Assembly: GCA_021731325.1 (NCBI GenBank)
Contig: JAKFXP010000066.1
Span: forward strand, 1-8,032
From: Parcubacteria group bacterium
GTDB lineage: Bacteria > Patescibacteriota > Minisyncoccia > Phycocordibacterales > UBA12088
Reading direction: 5' to 3'
DNA length: 8,032 bases
The notes beneath the pieces are model-generated. The model was not told the DNA's origin and searched no databases. It was given only the letters and a program-made list of their open reading frames with translations. A program made the position numbers and the translations under genes. Within the stretch, counting starts at the first letter, position 1. Every line of letters starts with the position of its first letter. Positions 1-5,359 of the stretch are shown in pieces.

Positions 1-73
1 TGCTGTGGGTGCACAGAAGCGTCACTCCCGCATATTTTTTAGATTCATACCTCCCTCCCTATCGACAACCATA

Positions 74-104
74 GAACGCGCTGTATGCAAGGTACAGCGC
101 GTTC
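74..104 (-). terminator. Perfect 12-bp hairpin, possible terminator of the hsp20-cohesin unit
   Basis: The arms GAACGCGCTGTA (74-85) and TACAGCGCGTTC (93-104) are perfect reverse complements around a 7-nt loop. The hairpin begins 62 nt beyond the stop codon of the cohesin gene, where a terminator of the leftward unit would be expected. No U-tract follows on either strand: the minus strand continues TATGGTTGTC and the plus strand GTAGTCTCGC. It is therefore not a canonical intrinsic terminator and could instead be a 3' stabilising structure. The rest of 1-166 shows no supported gene. Confidence 0.4.
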
Positions 105-166
105 GTAGTCTCGCCTCAATGAGAGGGTACAAATAGGACAATGAGTTATACCGTGTTGCAAGAGTA

Positions 167-1684
167 CTATTTGAGCAACTTACGGACATCTTCGATTTCT
201 TTGTCGATAAGCTCTTCGGATATATCGAGTGCGTCTTTTAAGGCTTCGAGAATATTACGCTCATTATCGGTCATATTGGGTTTATGGGAAAGCTCAAGTA
301 CTTTTTCTTCAATCTCATCACGCAAGACGCCAAAGATATTGATGAGTTTATCTCCCGCTTCCATCGCTTCACGTTTAATATGATCCTTTTCTTCATGGAA
401 CGCTCGTCGCTCTTTGATAAGCATCGTAATCACAATCGCAAGCGCAGCCATAAAGAGTAGCGATACCCAATAAATGGGGCCGAACCCTGACGTCTCAATG
501 GGTTGCGTGGTGGGGTCAACGGGCTTGGTGCCCGTTACGGTGACCGGTGCTTTTGCTTCTCGTTCATTACCCGCCTGATCAACGGCAACCACCGTAATCG
601 TGTGGTCACCTGGGTCCATGTTGGTAATCGTATATCCTCCCGACACCAGCTCATTCGGCTGCACGTCACGGGTTCGTCCATCATCAACGCCGATTCGATA
701 CAGCGCAATACCGGAGAGCGTGTCACGGGTCTCAAAACGCACCTGCGCGGTCAAATCGCCTCCGGTTGCAGAGGCGGAGAACTCTTCAGGAGGCGTGCCA
801 TCGATACTTATCTTGTACGTGGTAGAACTTCCCCAGCCTCCACGATTCATGTATTGAATATGGAAGTGATATACTCCATCCACGATATCACTTTTGGTAA
901 AATCGCTGATTGGCGGCTCGTGTATTTCAGTTGCTTCTCCCTCTTGTTTTTCATCAAAACCAACCTTGAGTGACGTCACCCCGTACGGTATATCCCACGT
1001 AAACTTAGCGGTACGTTCTTTGTACCACACCGATTGATCAGGGTGGGTGGCACTTTTTACCACCGGCGCTTCGGGGGTCGGAATATTTACTACCCGTTCG
1101 GGTTTTTTTGTTGGTGGTGGTTCGCTGCTCGGCGGCGGAGTAGGCTTTGCCGCGGCGGCAGTAATGGTAAGCGCTGCTGCAGGCAATGCGCCCGTGAGTG
1201 CGTTTTGACCAGCGCCTGCAAGTAAGGTGCCTTTCGACATTTTCACCGACGCATCCCCTTCAGCTTTACCTTTAAAGGTAATGGTCATAACCGCCTTCGA
1301 TCCAGAAATCGCTGCCGTGCCCCCGCCGGCAAATGAGATGGTACCGGCGCTCGCATTAATACTTGGTTCCGTGACCCACAGATTAAACGGTGAACCATCT
1401 TTGGAGATTGAAACGGCCGTCAGCTTTGCAGTATCATACGTAATGGTACCATCGCCCGTATTCACCGCAGCACCTGCCGCATCAACCATAACGCGAACCG
1501 TAAAAGATTCTCCAATACCATGGCTGCCACTATTAGGAGAGAAGGTGTACGAGGCGGCATGCGCAACGGATGAGCTCAGTACATATAAAAGTACCCATGC
1601 AACAAATACTGTCTGGGTACCAAAAAAACCATTTCGACGTGTGTCGCTGGATGGTATGGCGTCTTGGTGAGTACACTCGCTCAT
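167..1684 (-). CDS. Membrane-anchored single-cohesin protein with Ig-like domains and cytoplasmic helical tail
   Basis: Predicted surface scaffold of 505 residues. Residues 26-43 form a signal peptide hydrophobic core ending SVAHA, cleaved near 43. Residues 44-177 read as a cohesin domain: SYTFSPNSG opening, VRVMVDAAG strand, ITYDTAKLTAVSI, then AVMTITFKG. A Pro-rich linker (about 180-205) leads to two Ig-like or fibronectin-like domains (about 214-295 and 298-385, the second ending VVAVDQAGNE). One membrane span follows at about 401-423 (YWVSLLFMAALAIVITMLI), then KERR and an acidic/basic helical tail (424-505) that should be cytoplasmic. The frame is open upstream to 1918, but that part overlaps hsp20 antisense-free in another frame; ATG 1684 is chosen because it follows the hsp20 stop by 22 nt and gives a sensible signal peptide. 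No clear Shine-Dalgarno is visible. Cohesins bind dockerins, and a dockerin protein is encoded just upstream, so it is the likely partner. Ligand and exact start are inferred. Confidence 0.85.
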   Translation of the reverse strand: MSECTHQDAIPSSDTRRNGFFGTQTVFVAWVLLYVLSSSVAHAASYTFSPNSGSHGIGESFTVRVMVDAAGAAVNTGDGTITYDTAKLTAVSISKDGSPFNLWVTEPSINASAGTISFAGGGTAAISGSKAVMTITFKGKAEGDASVKMSKGTLLAGAGQNALTGALPAAALTITAAAAKPTPPPSSEPPPTKKPERVVNIPTPEAPVVKSATHPDQSVWYKERTAKFTWDIPYGVTSLKVGFDEKQEGEATEIHEPPISDFTKSDIVDGVYHFHIQYMNRGGWGSSTTYKISIDGTPPEEFSASATGGDLTAQVRFETRDTLSGIALYRIGVDDGRTRDVQPNELVSGGYTITNMDPGDHTITVVAVDQAGNEREAKAPVTVTGTKPVDPTTQPIETSGFGPIYWVSLLFMAALAIVITMLIKERRAFHEEKDHIKREAMEAGDKLINIFGVLRDEIEEKVLELSHKPNMTDNERNILEALKDALDISEELIDKEIEDVRKLLK

Positions 1685-1706
1685 ACTGCAAAGAGCGCGA
1701 GCGCTG

Positions 1707-2195
1707 TTACCCTTGTCCCCCGTGGTCATCTGCACGTACCACATTAAGTTTGAGACCTTTTCCTGCACGGCCAACAAGCGGGAGTCTGAGCGCAAGCACC
1801 CCATCTTTTGTTTTTGCTTCTGCTTTTTCAGGATCAATCTGATCGGGAAGAATAATCTGTCGATAAAAGTCACCCCAATGACATTCTTCAAGGGTAAACT
1901 CTCCATTTCGGCCGGCATGTGCTTCGTACATCATGCGCTCAGGACGAAGTGCAGAACCTTGGATACTCACGACATCATTTTCTCCTGAAATAGATACATC
2001 GAGAGTCTGCATATCCATACCCGCAAGCTGCGCATATATCACAATCTCATCATCAGATTGAAAGACGTCGACCGGAAGCTGTATGGCATGCGCAGGGAGC
2101 GCTTCATTGTGCATTGGTGCAGGCATACCTTGTGTGGGAACTCCGTTCTTGTCAACAAGTCCTTTCCCTTTTAGTTTTTCCATGAATGTACCCAT
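1707..2195 (-). CDS. Hsp20 / alpha-crystallin family small heat-shock protein
   Basis: A 162-residue ATP-independent holdase of the small heat-shock family, expected to bind unfolding proteins in the cytoplasm as an oligomer. The alpha-crystallin domain spans about 39-140: LPVDVFQSDDEIVIYAQLAG at the start, VSIQG in the middle, GDFYRQIILPDQID, then the family hallmark DGVLALRLPL at 131-140. The N-terminal arm (1-38) is short, with several Met and Pro, as usual in bacterial members. The C-terminal tail carries LKL (148-150), a possible weak version of the oligomerising I-x-I motif, and ends in a polar tail. ATG 2195 is taken as start; ATG at 2183 is an alternative. There is no signal peptide. 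It is probably co-transcribed with the cohesin gene, whose start is 22 nt past this stop. I saw no CIRCE-type inverted repeat upstream. Confidence 0.93.
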   Translation of the reverse strand: MGTFMEKLKGKGLVDKNGVPTQGMPAPMHNEALPAHAIQLPVDVFQSDDEIVIYAQLAGMDMQTLDVSISGENDVVSIQGSALRPERMMYEAHAGRNGEFTLEECHWGDFYRQIILPDQIDPEKAEAKTKDGVLALRLPLVGRAGKGLKLNVVRADDHGGQG

Positions 2196-2272
2196 ACGAA
2201 TAATGAACTACTCTTAAAGAACGCGCGTGAGGTCAATGCACCCAATTCTGTGCAAGAGCGTTTGTACTGAGA

Positions 2273-2281
2273 AGTATAGCA
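2273..2281 (-). promoter_or_regulatory. Extended -10 promoter candidate for hsp20-cohesin
   Basis: Read on the minus strand this is TGCTATACT, a TGn extension joined to a near-consensus TATACT. It would start transcription near 2266, giving a leader of about 70 nt before the hsp20 ATG. No good -35 hexamer lies 16-18 nt upstream, which is tolerable for an extended -10. It sits in the 185-bp gap between the dockerin gene and hsp20. The remaining gap has only a weak GTATGT/ACATAC inverted repeat just after the dockerin stop and no canonical terminator. Confidence 0.4.
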
Positions 2282-2380
2282 CTACTTGTGTGTGATGCGG
2301 GTAATGCGCGAGTGAATGATGTGTGGATAAGAGTACTGAAGTATGCGTATCTAGTATGTGCATGAGTACATACACTACGA

Positions 2381-4234
2381 CTATCCCGTCCAGTTATAGA
2401 GCATGATAGAAAAGTCTGGCAGCGCCACCGTACCATCGCTGTTGATATCCGCAACGGCATTGGTCGTGTTCCAATTAAAAAGCAATATAGAAAAGTCGAC
2501 CAAGTTGACTACGTTGTCACAGTTAAGATCTCCAATACTCAGACACGTATCATCCGACACCGTTACCCCAAGTCCAATGGTCTTGCGTGCACTCTTGTCA
2601 CTCTCTACCAGACCTCCTTGCATCTTACCCTGCGCCACGAGCTCGTAGGTGCCCTGAGTAAGGCCGGTTGTTGGTATACTGAGTGCCCATGCACCGTTTG
2701 CAGCGGCAGTGGTGGTCGATACCACATCCCCCACTGATACCTGGGCGAGCTTTGGACGCAACCAGGTCGTAATCTGTGCGTTTGGCGCAGTGTACCCTGA
2801 TACCGAAAGAGGTGATCCTGGGTTAATAGAGTTTTCTGCTACCGCCACCGTAGGAGGTAGCATGATATTTGAGAGTACGTTTAATGTACTGGCCTGTAGC
2901 CACAACGTCGTTGCAAAGGATGCACTCCGCACTCCTTTTGGGTCGACGGCATAGAGTACAAAACTATACGACCCACGATCAAGTCCTTCGGTAAGATTGC
3001 TAAATTCACCCCCCCCACCAGCGCTTTTTGTGGTAACGAGCGCTCCGTCACGAAGAAACGACACACTCGATCCTGGGTACGCCCACCCATCAATACGCAC
3101 ATCTGCCTGTGGTAATTTGGTACCGGCACTTGAATCTCCACTTCCTCCCCCTCCACTTCCCGACCCATCACCACCATTTACGCCGTTACCGCTTCCACTT
3201 CCCGAAGGCCCCCCTCCACTTCCCGTCCCCGTACCCACACAACCAGTACCGATGCAGGTCGAGCTCGCGGTTGACGATCCCGTACCCGTTCCTCCGGTAC
3301 CGGTTGTGGTTGCTGTTGAACTCGCACTCCCGGGTGGAATACCAATCGTAAATTCGAGCTCATAATCGGGATCAATTTCATTGAAGCGAAAATCCTGGCA
3401 CCGGATAAAATAGGTGTATGTGGTATCATCCGTGAGTCCTGTCTCCTGTGCAAAGTGCCACGCCACCAATCCAGTTGAGGTGCCTGCAAACGCGTACGGC
3501 ATCGCCGAGTACGCCATACTCGATGTTGCATACTTACACGTGGCGATCTCATCGGTTTTTATGAAAAGCTGCACGCCACGGGTACCGTATTGCAAAATGC
3601 CCGTTGGTTCCGCAAAGGTAATGGTGGGGGGTATCGTATCCGTAGTGTCCACCGGCCCCGCCGTGACCGGATTAATAACCACAATCATCGTGCGCCCGTA
3701 GTCGAGCTCCGCGTCACTCGTATTGTACGTATATATCGTAACGGGGTGCGAAGTAGTCGCGGTCGGTAACGTAACTTGCTGATCACCAACTGCCCCAAAC
3801 GCTGCATTGGTACCTATCTTTACCTGCACCTCATTCCCCGCAGGAATACCTGAAGTAGTATTAAGATCGATGCGTATCTTACCTGCCGTACCACTCGTGA
3901 CGGTGATATCGTCCGTACCTGCCGATTGTACCGAAGAGAGGGGTCGCTGGGTGTATGGGCCTCCCGCCACCGCAGAAAACCCCACATCCACATCAGAAAA
4001 ATTAAGTGCTGACGGTATCGAAAAACCACCCGTATCAAACAATATCTCAATTGCTCCATTGGCGGGAACCGCTTGATTGAGGGTAAAGATAATCGTTTGG
4101 TTGGTGGTGGTGCCCGGCGCACTTTTGGTGAGAAGATCAGAAATGCGCGTGAGATACACGGTTGCATTGACTACCCCCCACCAGGAGCCTGCGCACGCTA
4201 CAACAAAAAATAAATAGTAGGGTAACCGCCTCAC
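2381..4234 (-). CDS. Secreted multidomain protein with C-terminal type I-like dockerin
   Basis: 617 residues. An Arg-Arg N-terminus and hydrophobic core (4-22) form a signal peptide, cleaved near VVNA (24); VVAC at 11-14 is a possible but short lipobox. Residues 25-190 are a beta-rich N-terminal domain of a kind frequent in Patescibacteria secreted proteins (ISDLLTKSAPGTTTNQTI). An Ig/fibronectin-like domain follows at about 200-298, with C233 and C279 possibly bridged. A Gly/Ser/Thr linker spans 301-371. Two more Ig-like segments lie at about 376-446 and 460-557. The dockerin (562-617) has two 12-residue calcium loops, D569-N571-D573-D580 and D596-N598-D600-D607, each followed by FSI(L/M)LxxW. 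Dockerins bind cohesins, so the cohesin protein at 167-1684 is the probable receptor. The start is GTG at 4234; no ATG precedes the signal peptide, and the gap to the upstream gene is 23 nt, suggesting an operon. No enzymatic domain is recognisable, so an adhesin or structural role is inferred. Confidence 0.87.
   Translation of the reverse strand: MRRLPYYLFFVVACAGSWWGVVNATVYLTRISDLLTKSAPGTTTNQTIIFTLNQAVPANGAIEILFDTGGFSIPSALNFSDVDVGFSAVAGGPYTQRPLSSVQSAGTDDITVTSGTAGKIRIDLNTTSGIPAGNEVQVKIGTNAAFGAVGDQQVTLPTATTSHPVTIYTYNTSDAELDYGRTMIVVINPVTAGPVDTTDTIPPTITFAEPTGILQYGTRGVQLFIKTDEIATCKYATSSMAYSAMPYAFAGTSTGLVAWHFAQETGLTDDTTYTYFIRCQDFRFNEIDPDYELEFTIGIPPGSASSTATTTGTGGTGTGSSTASSTCIGTGCVGTGTGSGGGPSGSGSGNGVNGGDGSGSGGGGSGDSSAGTKLPQADVRIDGWAYPGSSVSFLRDGALVTTKSAGGGGEFSNLTEGLDRGSYSFVLYAVDPKGVRSASFATTLWLQASTLNVLSNIMLPPTVAVAENSINPGSPLSVSGYTAPNAQITTWLRPKLAQVSVGDVVSTTTAAANGAWALSIPTTGLTQGTYELVAQGKMQGGLVESDKSARKTIGLGVTVSDDTCLSIGDLNCDNVVNLVDFSILLFNWNTTNAVADINSDGTVALPDFSIMLYNWTG
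3122..3334 (-). repeat. Low-complexity Gly/Ser/Thr linker with GGAAGTGG repeats
   Basis: This part of the dockerin gene encodes a flexible spacer of about 70 residues made almost only of Gly, Ser and Thr, with one C-x4-C pair (C327, C332). At DNA level the plus strand is strongly pyrimidine-rich. CCACTTCC occurs four times (3138-3145, 3153-3160, 3195-3202, 3216-3223), each encoding Gly-Ser-Gly on the minus strand. Such repeats can change length by slippage, so linker length may vary between strains. The proline-rich plus-strand frames here are shadows of this linker. Confidence 0.8.
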
Positions 4235-4257
4235 AGTACTGTAATGTTATATATTCG

Positions 4258-5127
4258 TTATTCTCCAGAAGGAGGGGTTACCCCACACCGAAAACCAACT
4301 GCGTCTCCGGTAAACGTAGGGGGGCTTGCTGCATACGTTGCAAAAAGACCCGCTTGGTTTGCATTGTCGTAGTACCCCCCGCGCATGAGTCCCGCCAAGA
4401 TGCTTGTATCCAACCAAAATCGATCGCCCCCAAATCGCTCATCCTGTGCACTCCCCGTTGTGTACGCGATACCGAGCAAATCTGCTTCGAGTACGTATCC
4501 ACTCGGCGGCATACGGTGGGTGTCATATACTCCCTGGTCGACCGTTCCCTCTACCCACTCCCACACATTGCCAACCATATCGTATGCACCTGCATCTGAC
4601 ACACAGCGCATACCACCACCTGTTTCATCCACCCCATCGGCACGGTTACGCGCTACATTGCATCCATCGTCAGTGAATCCGGTGAGGGGATCAGGAGTTC
4701 CGAGCGCCGCTTTGTACCACTCATCAGGATGCAAGAGACGTTTCCCCGCTCGCGAACACGCCTGCTGCGATTCAAGTTGTGTGAGGTGTCGCCAGGGCAC
4801 TGCGTGGGGTACGGTACGGGCAACACAATCAGGATCCGCAATATTAAGTGCTGTTTCTCCGCTCGTGTGCGGTTCTAAAAATGGACACCCCTCTCCAGCC
4901 GAAGCCTCATAGAGGTCGACACAGAACGGCGTAAGCGCTTGCGTCACCAATGCCATGTGCTCAGGACACCTACTCATCACATCTTCTTCTGACGCTCGTA
5001 CACCGAACAAGAGTGCGAGCAACGTATCCGGCATATACCCTCGCATATCAATAGCGTTCACCGTGAGTGTGGCTAGTATTGTTGAACTCACAATAACCGC
5101 AATGGTCTTTGTAAGCGATCGAAACAT
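4258..5127 (-). CDS. Secreted FGE-sulfatase-fold (SUMF1/PvdO-like) protein lacking catalytic cysteines
   Basis: 289 residues. N-terminal MFRSLTKT plus a hydrophobic stretch (9-25, ending TVNA) is a signal peptide or membrane anchor. The rest matches the formylglycine-generating-enzyme family: PFCVDLYEAS (67-76), VPWRHLTQLESQQAC (110-124), GKRLLHPDEWYKAA (128-141), GAYDMVGNVWEWVEG (180-194), MRGGYYDN (248-255) and the closing VGFRCG (277-282). True FGEs carry two copper-binding active-site cysteines shortly after the RGG motif; here the segment 249-268 has none, so sulfatase activation is unlikely. Eight other cysteines (54, 69, 81, 101, 124, 156, 175, 281) could form disulfides, fitting an extracytoplasmic location. 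The fold is related to C-type lectins, so a binding role is possible but unproven. It heads the leftward unit: the dockerin gene starts 23 nt after its stop. ATG 5127 is the only reasonable start. Confidence 0.85.
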   Translation of the reverse strand: MFRSLTKTIAVIVSSTILATLTVNAIDMRGYMPDTLLALLFGVRASEEDVMSRCPEHMALVTQALTPFCVDLYEASAGEGCPFLEPHTSGETALNIADPDCVARTVPHAVPWRHLTQLESQQACSRAGKRLLHPDEWYKAALGTPDPLTGFTDDGCNVARNRADGVDETGGGMRCVSDAGAYDMVGNVWEWVEGTVDQGVYDTHRMPPSGYVLEADLLGIAYTTGSAQDERFGGDRFWLDTSILAGLMRGGYYDNANQAGLFATYAASPPTFTGDAVGFRCGVTPPSGE

Positions 5128-5161
5128 ACATATCTAGAATGTGAACACCCTAGATATGTAT
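5126..5161 (-). promoter_or_regulatory. Perfect 12-bp inverted repeat at the start of the FGE-like gene
   Basis: ATACATATCTAG (5126-5137) and CTAGATATGTAT (5150-5161) are perfect reverse complements separated by 12 nt. The proximal arm includes the first two bases of the ATG (5125-5127). If transcription begins upstream, the mRNA would fold the start codon into the stem and leave GGUGUUC in the loop. If it begins from the TACAAT box overlapping the distal arm, the repeat would instead be an operator over the -10 and start site. Sequence alone does not decide. Confidence 0.6.
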
Positions 5162-5165
5162 TGTA
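5160..5165 (-). promoter_or_regulatory. -10 box candidate for the FGE-like/dockerin unit
   Basis: The minus strand reads TACAAT, five of six matches to TATAAT, about 33 nt before the ATG. It overlaps the last two bases of the inverted repeat. The -35 region (AATTAC at 17 nt spacing) is poor; TTGTAC lies only 11 nt upstream. A 10-bp palindrome CTTGTACAAG at 5174-5183 sits just upstream and may be an activator or repressor site. Confidence 0.3.
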
Positions 5166-5247
5166 CCCTTTCTCTTGTACAAGTAATTCTAGTTATCCAC
5201 CAAGCTTCGCCTGCGCTCCGTTGCCTCCCACCCCACAGTACACAGAT

Positions 5248-5277
5248 ACTACTAGTGTGTTTCCCCTACACTACTAG
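5248..5277. promoter_or_regulatory. Direct repeat ACTACTAG x2 in the divergent intergenic region
   Basis: ACTACTAG occurs at 5248-5255 and 5270-5277, a 22-bp start-to-start distance, close to two helical turns, which suits a protein binding one DNA face. It lies about 80-110 bp upstream of the propeller gene start and 120-150 bp upstream of the FGE-like start. A weak -10 candidate for the propeller gene, CATAAT, follows at 5290-5295. Function is inferred only from spacing and position. Confidence 0.3.
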
Positions 5278-5330
5278 CTAACATTTACCCATAATACCCA
5301 TCACTCACACATCTGCGCTGAGTGCGCACA

Positions 5331-5359
5331 ACACTGAATTCCTAGGAGGGGTTCAGTGT
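5331..5359 (+). promoter_or_regulatory. Translation-start hairpin enclosing the ribosome binding site of the propeller gene
   Basis: Bases 5331-5343 (ACACTGAATTCCT) can pair with 5347-5359 (AGGGGTTCAGTGT): 13 consecutive pairs, two of them G-U (5339-5351, 5340-5350), around a 3-nt AGG loop. The Shine-Dalgarno AGGAGGGG (5344-5351) is half in the loop and half in the stem, and the first two bases of the GTG start (5358-5360) are in the stem. Folding would therefore hide both signals from the ribosome. A smaller hairpin (TGCGC 5314-5318 with GCGCA 5324-5328) precedes it. This Shine-Dalgarno, 8 nt from GTG, is also what fixes the start of the gene. Confidence 0.65.

Noticed and set aside
1..60. 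Minus-strand AGGGAGGGAGGT directly before ATG, suggesting a gene start near 46
   Set aside because: The frame stops after eight codons and the Shine-Dalgarno would touch the ATG. The small hairpin CTGTG/CACAG (3-16) with a later T-run (35-40) is also too loosely spaced for a terminator.
1590..1684. Twin-arginine (Tat) signal in the cohesin protein, TRRNGFF
   Set aside because: The pattern lacks the normal spacing of S/T-R-R-x-F-L-K, and the hydrophobic core is a typical Sec type. An ordinary Sec signal peptide is simpler.
1685..1918. Open 5' extension of the cohesin reading frame, giving a 583-residue protein
   Set aside because: The extra 78 residues overlap the well-supported hsp20 gene in another frame, lack family features and would push the signal peptide 100 residues inside the protein.
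2351..2380. GTATGT/ACATAC inverted repeat after the dockerin stop as a terminator
   Set aside because: Only six pairs, AT-rich, with an 8-nt loop and no U-tract.
2997..3365. Plus-strand proline-rich reading frames over the linker
   Set aside because: They are complements of Gly/Ser/Thr codons in the dockerin gene, with no ribosome binding site or family motif.
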